From NCBI GenBank assembly GCA_022600955.1, contig JAHZJK010000006.1, positions 1-64,000 of the forward strand: DNA of 64,000 nucleotides, given 5' to 3'. Origin of the DNA: Gammaproteobacteria bacterium. GTDB lineage: Bacteria > Pseudomonadota > Gammaproteobacteria > Steroidobacterales > Woeseiaceae. Below are positions 38,025 through 47,893 of the stretch, piece after piece (position 1 is the first letter of the stretch; every line of letters starts with the position of its first letter). The position numbers and the translations under genes are program-made. Below the pieces are notes generated by a model, which was not told where the DNA came from, ran no database searches, and saw nothing but the letters and a program-made list of their open reading frames with translations.

Positions 38025-39512
38025 ATGTCAGTTGCGAAAGTACAAAACGTTGTAATTGTAGGCGGGGGTACCGCAGGTTGGACTGCGGCGGCCGCCATTG
38101 CGAGGCTAATTGGCGCAAACCTGAACGTGGTGCTTGTCGAATCGGATGCCATTGGTACAGTTGGTGTCGGCGAGGCAACCATACCGCCTTTTAGAACTCT
38201 ACACCGTTTGCTCAAGATCGACGAAGCGGATTTTCTTTCCAGGGTACAAGGCACCTTCAAGCTCGCCATTCGTTTCGAAGACTGGCATTCACTCGGTCAT
38301 GACTATCTGCACGCCTTTGGCTTTACAGGCCAGGGCTGTTGGGCTGCGGGCTTTCAGCACTTCTGGCTCAAGGCCAAATCACTCGGTATTGCAGATGAAT
38401 ATGGACGTTACTCCGCGGAGTTGATGGCCGCCAAGGCAGACAAATTTGGTCTGCTGAAAGAGAACGGGCCAAGTTACGCATACCATATCGATGCAACGAG
38501 CTATGCCAGCTACCTGCGCCAGCTGGCCGAACAGGACGGCGTCACCCGGGTCGAAGGAATGATCACAGATGTTCGTCGGACTGACTCTGGTGACATCGCC
38601 GAGGTCGTACTGGAATCGGGTCGGACGGTGCAGGGGGATCTCTTCATTGACTGCAGCGGTTTCGCGAGCCTGTTGATGGACAGGACTCTCGGGACAGAAT
38701 TCGAAGACTGGTCACACTGGCTACCCTGCGATCGCGCCGTGGCCGTGCAGACGACGTCCACTGGTGAGCTTGTTCCCTATACTCGCTCAATCGCTCGAGA
38801 GAGTGGCTGGCAATGGCGAATTCCCTTGCAAACCCGAGTTGGCAATGGCTTGGTTTATTGCAGCGAGTTCATGAGTGACGACGAAGCCCGGAGTACCCTC
38901 ATGAACAATATTGAGGGTGAAGTGATTACGGAACCCAGAGTGTTGAGATTTCGCACTGGACAACGCGCGAAACACTGGAATCGCAATTGTGTGGCCCTGG
39001 GCCTGGCCGCCGGCTTTCTTGAGCCACTTGAATCGACCAGCATTCATCTGATTCAGCGCGGCGTAATCCGGCTACTACAGATGTTTCCGTACAGCGGTAT
39101 TGTCGAGTCCGATCAGGCGGAGTTCAATCGCCAGATGGACACCGAATTCCGTTTTATCCGGGATTTCATCATCTTGCACTACCACGTCACAGAGCGAACC
39201 GATTCTGAATTCTGGCGACGCTGTCGTGAGATGCGTATTCCGGATAGTCTGCAACATCGTCTGGAGCTATTCCGAGATACCGGCCGGGTGTTCGAAACTG
39301 CTGGAGACATCTTTGGCGAAAATAGCTGGGTTCAGGTGATGCTGGGTCAGGGCATTCAACCGGAAAGCTACCACCCCATCGTAGACATGATGAATGAACA
39401 AGAGCTTCGTCAGTTTATGATGATCCAGGCTCAGAATGTGGACCGCGTACTGAGTCAGCTGCCGACACACCAGGATTTCATCAATCGCTACTGCCCGATT
39501 AATAACTCATAG
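38025..39512 (+). CDS. Tryptophan-halogenase-family flavoprotein, second copy
   Basis: This 495-residue protein has all recognisable halogenase landmarks: VGGGTAGWTAA, GVGEATIPPF, the catalytic-type Lys at position 79 in TFKLAIRFEDW, and a complete WQWRIP motif. It is therefore closer to true flavin-dependent halogenases than the copy at 34654-36222. The substrate is unknown; no indole, pyrrole or NRPS pathway is nearby. It begins 11 bp after the cupin-like gene and is followed 5 bp later by the SGNH-TPR gene. Confidence 0.88.
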   Translation: MSVAKVQNVVIVGGGTAGWTAAAAIARLIGANLNVVLVESDAIGTVGVGEATIPPFRTLHRLLKIDEADFLSRVQGTFKLAIRFEDWHSLGHDYLHAFGFTGQGCWAAGFQHFWLKAKSLGIADEYGRYSAELMAAKADKFGLLKENGPSYAYHIDATSYASYLRQLAEQDGVTRVEGMITDVRRTDSGDIAEVVLESGRTVQGDLFIDCSGFASLLMDRTLGTEFEDWSHWLPCDRAVAVQTTSTGELVPYTRSIARESGWQWRIPLQTRVGNGLVYCSEFMSDDEARSTLMNNIEGEVITEPRVLRFRTGQRAKHWNRNCVALGLAAGFLEPLESTSIHLIQRGVIRLLQMFPYSGIVESDQAEFNRQMDTEFRFIRDFIILHYHVTERTDSEFWRRCREMRIPDSLQHRLELFRDTGRVFETAGDIFGENSWVQVMLGQGIQPESYHPIVDMMNEQELRQFMMIQAQNVDRVLSQLPTHQDFINRYCPINNS

Positions 39513-39517
39513 AACCC

Positions 39518-41602
39518 ATGCCCGACATTAAGAAAAGTGTCTTCGCGTTCATTGCGATTTTCATAGTACCGCTGCTCGTCTTCGTTCTGCTTGAGTCGGG
39601 CCTCAGGATTTTTGGCGTTGGCACATCGTTCGACTATTTCCATGAGATCAACATTGATGGTCGGGCGCATTTTCAGGAAAACCCTGATTTCGCGGACCAG
39701 TTTTATCCGCCCGCGCTCAACATCGGACCGCTTGAGAACACCTTTGCCAAAGAGCCCGACTCTGATTTGATCAGAGTCTATGTCCTGGGTGGATCTGCAG
39801 CGATGGGCTTCCCTTTCAGGAACCACGGTCTCGACAGACTCCTGGCGACGCAACTTAGAGCCGCGCTACCTTCGCGAACAGTTGAAGTGATCAATACGGC
39901 AATGACCTCGGTCAATTCTCATGTCGTATACGAAGTTGCAAGGTCCATCCCGGAAAAATCTGCGTACTTCGCCATAATCCTGATGGGTAACAATGAGGTC
40001 GTTGGTCCGTATGGCCCCGGAACTCTCAATCAGAATTTCCTCTCGAATATTTCGCTTATCCGCGGATTCCAGGCACTCAGACGGTCGCGAACTTGGCAAG
40101 CCCTGGACGGTCTCGTTGCGCAGATTAAACCTGAAAACGCGCAGCAGGACCTCAAGTGGGAAGGCATGCAAATGTTCACCAGCCATGGCGTCTCGCGAAA
40201 TGACCCACGCATGCAGAGCGTCTATAGCCACTATGAAGACAATCTTGTAGACACAATTGAAATACTCCGCGACAAGGGAATACATGTGGTGCTGTCGTCG
40301 GTCCCGGCTAACCTTCGGCACTCCGCGCCGTTCTTGTCCGTACACAGAGAGGGTATGTCAGATGAGCAAATGAACTTATGGCGTGACTGGCATGACAAGG
40401 GCTCACGGAGTTTCGAAATTGAAAACTGGCACAACGCTATCAGCTGTTTTCAGGAAGCACTAGAGACTGATCCTGGCTACGCCGAAACCCACTTCATGCT
40501 CGCCACTGCCTTTGAAAATGTTGGCGATTTTCAGAACGCGAAGGCCCATTATATCCACGCTCTGGACCTCGATGCTTTACGGTTTCGCGCGGATTCTGAA
40601 ATAAACAGTATCATTCGGAAAGTTGCAGACGCCGCGGGGGACGACGCTTTCAGTTTCGTCGATAGCGCTGCCGCATTCGAACAGGCCAGCCTGCCTTTTC
40701 AAGCCGGCTGGAACTTGCTTCTTGAACACGTCCATTACGATTTTCGCGGAAATCATGTACTGGCAGCGGAGATGTCACGTTCGATTGTCAGCGAACTAAT
40801 TGCGCCAGGAAATTACGAACCATTGCTCGGCGAAGAAGTTGCGAAGCGAATTGGATTTCCGAATCATGAAACGATCGACAACATAAAGGATTTGCAGCGG
40901 CTGGTGCAGCACCCGCCATTTCCCGGTCAGACCAACTACACCGACCTTGAGGGTTTCCTTGACGACAAGCTGGCGAGCGTCACTGTGGAAGTCGGATCTC
41001 CCCGGGATGTTGTACGAAGGCGTCGTGACATTGTGAGTTCTGGCCTTGCAGACTGGAAAGTCCATTTTGAGCTGGCAGCCCTGGCACGAAATTCGCGTAA
41101 TCGTCAGGGCACGTATTATCACCTGAACCAACTCTTCAAGCTTTACCCTCATAACCGTGAAAGCTACATGAATGTTGCCGAACTACTGAGTCAGGATGAA
41201 AACTGGAATGAGGCAATATCGTATCTTGAGCGCTCACTCTTCTATACCAGGGGGGATGAAATCAAGATTGCTGAAACCGTGGGCTGGCTAGGCACGGCTT
41301 ATTTGCGAACAGGTGACTATGACACGGCGACAGACCTTCTACTGGAAGTGACAAGTGAGTATCCGGATCAGATCTACCTGACACTCAAGGCCTTTGGCAA
41401 CCTGATCAGGTATTCAAAAGAAACAGGAAAGCTTGACGATCTCGATCGCTATGTCAGCAATGCTCAGAGATACGCTAAAAAGCTGGTACGAAGCGGTGAT
41501 GACGAAAAATACCCACCGCTCTATACAAGGATGTCACAGCTTATGACCATGGCGGGCTACGCTGACGAAGCGCAGGAATGGGCAGACGCTCAGGAGCATT
41601 AG
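39518..41602 (+). CDS. SGNH-hydrolase-like membrane protein with TPR repeats
   Basis: This 694-residue protein has one N-terminal membrane helix (residues 7-27). An SGNH/GDSL-like fold follows: the block I motif YVLGGSAAMG contains candidate nucleophile S93, and MGNNEVVGPYGPG resembles block III. TPR-like repeats occur at about residues 300-350 (NAISCFQEALETDPGYAETH) and again around 530-680. HYDFRGNHVLA near residue 405 may supply the late catalytic Asp/His. It is probably anchored in the inner membrane facing the periplasm. It could be an esterase acting on acylated glycans, but the substrate is unknown. It ends the halogenase operon before a strong terminator. Confidence 0.75.
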   Translation: MPDIKKSVFAFIAIFIVPLLVFVLLESGLRIFGVGTSFDYFHEINIDGRAHFQENPDFADQFYPPALNIGPLENTFAKEPDSDLIRVYVLGGSAAMGFPFRNHGLDRLLATQLRAALPSRTVEVINTAMTSVNSHVVYEVARSIPEKSAYFAIILMGNNEVVGPYGPGTLNQNFLSNISLIRGFQALRRSRTWQALDGLVAQIKPENAQQDLKWEGMQMFTSHGVSRNDPRMQSVYSHYEDNLVDTIEILRDKGIHVVLSSVPANLRHSAPFLSVHREGMSDEQMNLWRDWHDKGSRSFEIENWHNAISCFQEALETDPGYAETHFMLATAFENVGDFQNAKAHYIHALDLDALRFRADSEINSIIRKVADAAGDDAFSFVDSAAAFEQASLPFQAGWNLLLEHVHYDFRGNHVLAAEMSRSIVSELIAPGNYEPLLGEEVAKRIGFPNHETIDNIKDLQRLVQHPPFPGQTNYTDLEGFLDDKLASVTVEVGSPRDVVRRRRDIVSSGLADWKVHFELAALARNSRNRQGTYYHLNQLFKLYPHNRESYMNVAELLSQDENWNEAISYLERSLFYTRGDEIKIAETVGWLGTAYLRTGDYDTATDLLLEVTSEYPDQIYLTLKAFGNLIRYSKETGKLDDLDRYVSNAQRYAKKLVRSGDDEKYPPLYTRMSQLMTMAGYADEAQEWADAQEH

Positions 41603-41644
41603 GTAACGTGAAGAGTTTTCCCCGCTTTTACGTTGCGCAGACTC

Positions 41645-41676
41645 AAAAAAATACCCGCAGCGAATGCGGGTATTTT
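41645..41676. terminator. Bidirectional rho-independent terminator
   Basis: A perfect 9-bp stem ATACCCGCA / TGCGGGTAT with a GCGAA loop is flanked by an A-tract and a T-tract. It separates the halogenase operon from the convergent repeat-lipoprotein gene. Confidence 0.9.
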
Positions 41677-41741
41677 CATGACATATCCGGGCCAATGCGT
41701 CGCCATTGACGGACGTCGTTCTACATCAGGTGCAATCTACA

Positions 41742-44645
41742 TCATTCTTTTGCGAGCCTGAAGGTCCACCAGCCGTTACCGACTTCAACCGTCACCGTGA
41801 TGAAATCGCTATCTGCAGTGAGCACATCGTACGTCACCGAGTCCGGTGCACTACCCGGGCTGCTCAGTTCTGCGCCATTGACCGCCTTCGGCAGGCCAAT
41901 ATGAGAACCCCGGCCAAGTAGTGTGAGCGTACCGGCCCCCTCGTCCCAGTAATAGCTGCCTGCACTGCTACCGTCATGCGGTGCGGCCGGCATTCCACAT
42001 GCTTCCGGATCAGTTCCCTGCCACGGTTCAAGCCAGGTATCGCCTTCCTGAAAATTCTGGAACGCTCCGCCGGCACCAAAGTGGAAAACGTCGTCAAACC
42101 AGCAGGCGCGCGTCGTCACGGCCGCCGCATCAGCTGCCCACCAGGAAACATCTCCTGCGGTTGGTCCGACGCCCGCCGCACCTTCGCCGTCAAGTTTCCA
42201 GTTGCCGGCGAGCGGTGAGCTGGATACGCGAACCAGATTAAATGTCCACCAGCCATTGCCGACGTCAACCGTAACCGTCATGTTGTCGCCATCAAGAGTG
42301 AGCACGTCGTAGGTAATCGAACCGGGTGCAGCGGCCGGGCTTGCGAGTTCTGCACCGTTCACGGCTTTCGCCAATCCAAGATGGGCGCCTGCGCCATGGA
42401 TAGTCAGCGTGCTGCCAGCTTCATCGTATTCAAACACCGATCTGGCACTGCCATCATGTGGCGCAACCGGCGCCCCACAGGCCTCCGGATCCGTGCCTTG
42501 CCAAGGCTCAAGCCAGGTTTCTGTGCCCTGATCGTTTCTGAATGAGCCATCGGATCCAAAGTCGAACACGTCATCGAACCAACAAGGCCGAGCGGCCACT
42601 GCAGCAGCATCAGCCACCCACCAGGAAGTATCCCCTGCGGTCGGGCCGACGCCGGCAGCACCTTCGCCGTCCAGTCTCCACTTGCCTGCCACAGCTGCAG
42701 TATCGTTGACGCGTTCAAGCTGGAAGGTCCACCAGCCATTGCCGACGTCAACTGTGACTGTCATGTTGTCACCATCGAGAGTCAGGACATCATAGGTAAT
42801 CGAATCCGGCGCAGCTGCCGGACTCGTCAGCTCCGCACCGTTCACAACTTTCGGCAGGCCGAGATGAGCACCTGTTCCGTTGAGGGTCAGCGTGCTTGCC
42901 GCCTCGTCATAGCTAAATACGGCACCCGCGCTACCATCGTGCGGCGCAACCGGCGTACCACATGCTTCAGGGTCCGTGCCCTGCCAGGGTTCGAGCCAGG
43001 TGTCAGTGCCTTGATAGTTCTGGAACGAACCGTCACCACCAAAGTGGAAAACATCGTCAAACCAACACGCCCGTGTTGTAACTGCTGCTGCATCAGCCAC
43101 CCACCAGGAGGTATCCCCCGCGGTCGGGCCGACTCCGGCAGAACCCTCGCCGGCAAGTTTCCACTTACCAACGACGGGGCTATTCGATACGCGGTTCAGG
43201 CGGAAGGTCCACCATCCGGTACCCGAGTCTACTGTGACGGTCAGGCTATCGCCGTCGAGGGTAAGCACGTCATACGTAATCGACTCCGGCGCAGCGGCAG
43301 GGTCGGTAATCTCAGCGCCGTTTATGGCTTTCGGCAGGCCCAGATGGGCACCGCGCCCGGTGAGCTTCAGCTTGCCGGCGACTTCATCGTACTGGAAGAT
43401 GGCACCATTGCTGCCGTCATGCGGTGCGACTGGCGTACCACACGCTTCAGGATCAGTTCCCTGCCAGGGTTCAAGCCAGGTGTCGTCGCCCTGAATGTTC
43501 CTGAACGAACCGTCTGCGCTAAATTCAAATATGTCGTCAAACCAGCAAGCACGCGTCGTAACAGCTGCGGCATCCGCAGACCACCAGGACGTATCCCCTG
43601 CGGTTGGACCGACGCCTGCTGAGCCCTCGCCGTCAAGCTGCCACTTGCCCGCCAACGGCGATACCGGCTGTCTCGCGAGACGAAACGTCCACCAGCCATT
43701 GCCAACAGCAACCGAAACCGTCAGGGAATCGCCATCCAGCGTCAGGACGTCGTAAACCACTGAGGCAGGAGCAGCCGCAGGACTGGTCAACTCAGCACCG
43801 TTCACGGCTTTCGGCAGTCCAAGATGGGAGCCTACGCCGGTAATTGTAATTGTGCCGGCGGCCTCATCGTATTCCCAGGTACCAGCAGCACTGCCATCAT
43901 GGGGCGCAACAGGTGCGCCACAGGCTTCCGGATCTGTGCCCTGCCAGGGTTCAAGCCAGGTCTCGTCGCCTGGGCGATTGTTGAACGAACCGTCACTGCC
44001 GAAGCGGAAGACGTCGTCAAACAGGCAGGCGCGATTGACCACGGTAGTGTCGTCCGCCACCCACCATGACGTATCACCTGAGGTCGGTCCGACGCCCAGC
44101 GCACCAGCGCCATCGAGGCGCCAGTCTCCCGCCAGCGAACCACCACCTGCATCCGGACAGCCAGCGGCACAATACAGCACCGCGCTACCGTCAGTAGTGG
44201 CAGTGACAGGAACACCGACCTCACCACTGATATCCTGGAACGCGATCGAAAAGTACACATCGCCGTCGACATCGGTGGCGATCATTTCGCGCACCGCGAA
44301 CCAGTTGTTTACGCTGCCCTGTACCTCAGCCTCCAGGTCGTTGATCGTAACAACAGGCTTCATGAGGCCTTCAGTTGCGACAATGTCGATACGGACTGAC
44401 TGACCCATCTGGACAGTTCCACCCGGAGACGGGTCTCGGTCTCGAGACATCTTCATCGTGACGCTGGTCAGAGAAGGTGCCACACCATCCATTCCGGGTT
44501 CAGCCAGAAAGTTTTCTGTGACTTCGACTTCACTGCCGCCACATGCGGACAACAGAAACAAGCTCGTTATGGCCAGGAAATCACGAAATCGCCTGGCAAC
44601 ATTGCCGGGAAGTTTGTGTTCTGAGCTAAAGATTTGGTGTTGCAT
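41742..44645 (-). CDS. Lipoprotein with five tandem ~160-residue repeats
   Basis: This 967-residue lipoprotein has a lipobox FLLSACGG (Cys near residue 35). An N-terminal region of about 130 residues resembles a bacterial Ig-like fold (VRIDIVATEGLMKPVVTIND). Five tandem copies of a domain of about 160 residues follow. Each copy has the same landmarks: GVGPTAGDTSWW, RACWFDDVF, DTWLEPWQGTDPEACG, a HLGLPKAVNGAEL-type segment and NGWWTFRL. I do not know a named family; the beta-strand and Trp/Tyr-rich character suggests lipocalin-like or glycan-binding modules. ATG 44645 is chosen for the GGGGG just upstream and the signal peptide. It lies 82 bp downstream of the TonB-dependent receptor on the same strand, so it may serve as that receptor's surface glycan-binding partner (inference). 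Confidence 0.85.
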   Translation of the reverse strand: MQHQIFSSEHKLPGNVARRFRDFLAITSLFLLSACGGSEVEVTENFLAEPGMDGVAPSLTSVTMKMSRDRDPSPGGTVQMGQSVRIDIVATEGLMKPVVTINDLEAEVQGSVNNWFAVREMIATDVDGDVYFSIAFQDISGEVGVPVTATTDGSAVLYCAAGCPDAGGGSLAGDWRLDGAGALGVGPTSGDTSWWVADDTTVVNRACLFDDVFRFGSDGSFNNRPGDETWLEPWQGTDPEACGAPVAPHDGSAAGTWEYDEAAGTITITGVGSHLGLPKAVNGAELTSPAAAPASVVYDVLTLDGDSLTVSVAVGNGWWTFRLARQPVSPLAGKWQLDGEGSAGVGPTAGDTSWWSADAAAVTTRACWFDDIFEFSADGSFRNIQGDDTWLEPWQGTDPEACGTPVAPHDGSNGAIFQYDEVAGKLKLTGRGAHLGLPKAINGAEITDPAAAPESITYDVLTLDGDSLTVTVDSGTGWWTFRLNRVSNSPVVGKWKLAGEGSAGVGPTAGDTSWWVADAAAVTTRACWFDDVFHFGGDGSFQNYQGTDTWLEPWQGTDPEACGTPVAPHDGSAGAVFSYDEAASTLTLNGTGAHLGLPKVVNGAELTSPAAAPDSITYDVLTLDGDNMTVTVDVGNGWWTFQLERVNDTAAVAGKWRLDGEGAAGVGPTAGDTSWWVADAAAVAARPCWFDDVFDFGSDGSFRNDQGTETWLEPWQGTDPEACGAPVAPHDGSARSVFEYDEAGSTLTIHGAGAHLGLAKAVNGAELASPAAAPGSITYDVLTLDGDNMTVTVDVGNGWWTFNLVRVSSSPLAGNWKLDGEGAAGVGPTAGDVSWWAADAAAVTTRACWFDDVFHFGAGGAFQNFQEGDTWLEPWQGTDPEACGMPAAPHDGSSAGSYYWDEGAGTLTLLGRGSHIGLPKAVNGAELSSPGSAPDSVTYDVLTADSDFITVTVEVGNGWWTFRLAKE
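41745..44140 (-). repeat. Five in-frame direct repeats of 480-483 bp
   Basis: The same landmark (start of the WxLDGEG segment on the coding strand) recurs near 44104, 43624, 43144, 42661 and 42181. The period is 480, 480, 483 and 480 bp. The high identity of some blocks suggests recent amplification or gene conversion within the gene, and it makes assembly errors possible. Confidence 0.9.
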
Positions 44646-44727
44646 TACGCCCCCTAAGAAATTCTTTTTGTGCCTGACCTGGCTTGCTTCTAGTTTTGAC
44701 CTGGCCATTGGAAGTCAACTAATTCTG

Positions 44728-47718
44728 TCAGAAGAAGTTGTAGCGCAGCCCGAAGTCGTATCGGGGACCACCCTGAACAGCCTGCAACACCTGAGCTTTC
44801 GACAGGCCGTAGAGGTGTCTTGTTTCCTCGGTGAGGTTCAAGCCCGAGAAATAAAGTGTCAGGTTGTCGTTGTAGTAATACGTAACTCCAAGATCCCACT
44901 GTCCGTAAGCTTCGACATTCGTAGGATTGGTCAGCGTCCCCTGGCCCTGACCGGCGCCGGCAATGAAATCGTCACGCCAGTTGTAGGCAAGTCGAATCTG
45001 CAGGTTTTCCGCATCGTAAAAACCGATCAGGTTTGCCGAATCACTCAGACCATTCAGTGGAAACTGCGTATCAAACGGATTGAGACTGTCATAGACAACG
45101 TCACCATCAACCAGTGTCGCGTTAATAATGAAGCCGTATGGGGAGTCGCCAAAAGTGTGCTGCAGGTTCACTTCGACACCGTCAACCTTCGCCGTTCTCT
45201 GGTTTACGGGCCGCGTTACATCGAAAATAATAGGCGGATCGCCCGCGACGCTGCTTATGGTCTCACCATTGACTGCCGGATCATCCTGGTAGTTGTCCAG
45301 GATGTACCGTCCGACCAGGGTGTAGTTGTCCGGATCCAGACCACTGTCTGCAATGGCACGATTCCAGAGCGCGCCACCGACGATGTTCGGAATATCGAAC
45401 AAGGTGTCGGTCTCGCGACCGATGCCGATGAAATTCTCTACGTCCTTATCGAAGTAACCTACCGAGAGGTAGCTGCTGTCTTTGTAGTACCACTCAAAGG
45501 AAAAATCGATGTTGAACGACTGGATGGGCACGAGGCCTGGGTTGCCGGACGATGCCTGCGGTCTCGTATTGGGGAAAAACTGCGTGCCGTTAGGTGAGAT
45601 GCCGCCCTTGATATCATCGTAATTCGGACGTGTGATGGTTTCGCTGAAAGACGCACGTAAAACGATGTTCTCCCATGGCTCGATATCGAAATCGAAGCTG
45701 GGCAATGTGACATCATAGTTGCCGTCAAAGTCAGTGACGGTCTGTATTGCATTGCCGTCGGCATCTCTTGCGAGCGTAATGTTCAACTCGTTGCCAGCGC
45801 CTACCCATGAAGCCCCGTCATAAACTGCATTCAATGCAGGAGACGATATGTCCGTCTCTTCGTAGCGCACGCCGATATTCAGATTGGCGGGCATGTTGCC
45901 GATCTCACCCGCCCAACCGTATTGGAGATAAACGGATGTTGTCTCCTCAGTGGTGCGAAGATCACTCGTCCAGTCTGTAGACGCGCAGTAGCCGGTACCA
46001 CAGTCACCTACCTGGGCGTAATCGTTGCCGCTAGCGACGTAGGCTGCGGTTCCCAATGCCTGAAGGTCAGCAAGACTGGCCGTGAAATACTCGGTCTGTA
46101 ATTCTGGGTGATCGTGACCGGACAGCTGGTCGAACTGATCCGCAATGCTGGAACGAACCAGGACATCGGCAATGAAACCCGGATCGGTAATGCCGCCCCA
46201 GTTGTCCAGCTGCACGTTGCTGGTTACTGAACGATTGCTGACCTCTGTCGTCTGCACGCCAAAATCAATACTGGAGCTTTCAAAGAAATCGAAACTTCCG
46301 CTGATCTTGGCCTGCTCGATATCCATCCGGGCAGCCTCATTGCCGAACACACTACCCGTGATGCGCATGTCATTTGCATACAGAGGGCGATTCGCCTCAC
46401 CTCCCGAGTTCAGGTCCAGCACCATGATTGGTATGTCGAAGCCCGTCAGGATGCTTTGACCGACTTTGTTGAAGGTGGCGATGGTGACAAGCGAGCTGGT
46501 GCCGTTAGGGCTGTTTGCCCCTGTCTCAGCCGAGGAGTCGTGATAGTCAAATCCCAGTGAGAGCCGGTCGTTCAGCCACCACTCGATGTTAAAGCCAATA
46601 GACTCATTCAGATTCTTCCGACCGTCTTCTCCGGTGCCCATTGCGAAGTCGGCATTGTTCACCACTTCTGAGTAATAGATCGGGCTGGCAATAGGGCCAT
46701 CTGTCCATTCACTGGATTGCGAAACAGCCGCCGTATTGGAAAACCATGCAGAAAGATCGCTGTAGGAACGCTCCAGTTCGAACTCAGACCGGATGTAATC
46801 CAGTGTTGCGGTAATGTTGTCGGTTGGCGCCCACTGCAGCACAATCTGGGCATTGGTCCTTTCGCTTTCAAATTCGGCGATGTTGTATGCCATCGACTGA
46901 GGGATCGAATAGGTTTCGCCTGCGGTCTGCGGCCGATTTATCTGATTCGCATCGTTTACGACCCTGGGGTCGGCCGTGACCGCACCCGGCAACAGGTCAT
47001 CACCCGGACGGGTATACCAACCGCCAGTGCTCGCCGCATTGACGCCATTGTTACGCGTCTGATGGGACGCTGTAACTGCGATGCCCACCGTATCATCCAT
47101 AAAGTGACCGAGGTAAATACCAGAAAACTCCGGTGTGACCACATCGCCGGCACGGGTAGACGTATCGTAAACCGTCTTCCCGGCGAGACTTGCTGTCGGT
47201 TGACCATCCAGCGGCTTGGGTGTCGCAATATTGATTGTCGAGCCGATTCCGCCAGAGGGCACATCGGCTCGGCCCGTTTTGTAGACCTGGACACCCGCTA
47301 CACCTTCCGAAGCCAGGTCAGCGAAATCAAAAGATCGGTTTACACCATTGTGGGTCGGCATTTGGCGACCATTGACCGTCACCAGGTTGTACTCCGGACC
47401 AAATCCACGCACCGTCACCTGGCTACCCTCGCCACGTTCCCGGTCAATAGATACGCCCGTCACCCTTTGCAGAGACTCTGCCAGGTTTGCATCAGGGAAC
47501 TTGCCAATATCCTCAGCAGAAATCGCATCGACAACACCTTTTTCAGTGCGCTTGATGTCCATGGCCCTATTCAGGCTGCCACGGATACCAGTTGTTACGA
47601 TTTCCTCAATGACCTCGCCATCCTGTGCGCTCGCCACAGACGGTGTCGCGAGTGCCGCACCCAGCGCAATTGCTATGCCCGTGGCCAAAGGTGTTTTAAC
47701 AAATGGTGGTGTTTGCAT
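44728..47718 (-). CDS. TonB-dependent receptor (Xanthomonas/Caulobacter type)
   Basis: This 996-residue outer-membrane receptor has a signal peptide ending near SVASAQ and a TonB-box-like EEIVTTG. Its plug domain has GKFPDANLAESLQRVTGVSI and VNGRQMPTHNG, typical of TIGR01782-type receptors associated with carbohydrate uptake. It has a long barrel ending in GLRYNFF. I use ATG 47718, preceded by GGGGGGCTTGAG; upstream frame would extend through the operators. No SusD homolog accompanies it. Three LacI-type operators lie in its upstream region. It is expected to import oligosaccharides of the locus, probably beta-glucan oligomers, into the periplasm. Confidence 0.93.
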   Translation of the reverse strand: MQTPPFVKTPLATGIAIALGAALATPSVASAQDGEVIEEIVTTGIRGSLNRAMDIKRTEKGVVDAISAEDIGKFPDANLAESLQRVTGVSIDRERGEGSQVTVRGFGPEYNLVTVNGRQMPTHNGVNRSFDFADLASEGVAGVQVYKTGRADVPSGGIGSTINIATPKPLDGQPTASLAGKTVYDTSTRAGDVVTPEFSGIYLGHFMDDTVGIAVTASHQTRNNGVNAASTGGWYTRPGDDLLPGAVTADPRVVNDANQINRPQTAGETYSIPQSMAYNIAEFESERTNAQIVLQWAPTDNITATLDYIRSEFELERSYSDLSAWFSNTAAVSQSSEWTDGPIASPIYYSEVVNNADFAMGTGEDGRKNLNESIGFNIEWWLNDRLSLGFDYHDSSAETGANSPNGTSSLVTIATFNKVGQSILTGFDIPIMVLDLNSGGEANRPLYANDMRITGSVFGNEAARMDIEQAKISGSFDFFESSSIDFGVQTTEVSNRSVTSNVQLDNWGGITDPGFIADVLVRSSIADQFDQLSGHDHPELQTEYFTASLADLQALGTAAYVASGNDYAQVGDCGTGYCASTDWTSDLRTTEETTSVYLQYGWAGEIGNMPANLNIGVRYEETDISSPALNAVYDGASWVGAGNELNITLARDADGNAIQTVTDFDGNYDVTLPSFDFDIEPWENIVLRASFSETITRPNYDDIKGGISPNGTQFFPNTRPQASSGNPGLVPIQSFNIDFSFEWYYKDSSYLSVGYFDKDVENFIGIGRETDTLFDIPNIVGGALWNRAIADSGLDPDNYTLVGRYILDNYQDDPAVNGETISSVAGDPPIIFDVTRPVNQRTAKVDGVEVNLQHTFGDSPYGFIINATLVDGDVVYDSLNPFDTQFPLNGLSDSANLIGFYDAENLQIRLAYNWRDDFIAGAGQGQGTLTNPTNVEAYGQWDLGVTYYYNDNLTLYFSGLNLTEETRHLYGLSKAQVLQAVQGGPRYDFGLRYNFF

Positions 47719-47813
47719 TCTCAAGCCCCCCAGCTTGCAATTCACAAAGATGCCGATGTTTCGGCTATAGGTCTTATTTAGTGCGGCGCTTTTTGGTTCA
47801 GACACAAAAAAAC

Positions 47814-47827
47814 TGACAGCGCTGTCT
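47814..47827. promoter_or_regulatory. LacI-type operator, copy 1
   Basis: The sequence TGACAGCGCTGTCT differs from the perfect palindrome only in its last base. It lies just downstream of the -10 of the minus-strand receptor promoter, close to the expected transcription start. Confidence 0.8.
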
Positions 47828-47834
47828 ATCAATT

Positions 47835-47863
47835 AGCTTACTCCACCCTGACAGCGCTGTCAA
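47835..47863 (-). promoter_or_regulatory. Predicted promoter of the TonB-dependent receptor gene
   Basis: On the minus strand, TTGACA (47863-47858) is followed after 17 bp by TAAGCT (47840-47835). The perfect -35 is part of operator copy 2, so bound repressor would block RNA polymerase. Confidence 0.65.
47849..47862. promoter_or_regulatory. LacI-type operator, copy 2
   Basis: This is the perfect palindrome TGACAGCGCTGTCA. Its centre is 35 bp from copy 1 and 46 bp from copy 3, distances that could support looping or cooperative binding. Confidence 0.85.
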
Positions 47864-47893
47864 AGAAATATGCATTTCGCTCAATATCTTTTA

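Noticed and set aside
34654-39512. Halogenated natural product biosynthetic cluster
   Set aside because: There is no NRPS, PKS, flavin reductase or tailoring set; SapC and cupin-like genes and the receptor context point to glycan uptake.
46717-47781. Long open frame on the plus strand opposite the TonB-dependent receptor gene
   Set aside because: The translation is rich in Arg/Cys/His with no domain pattern, while the minus strand encodes a clear receptor.
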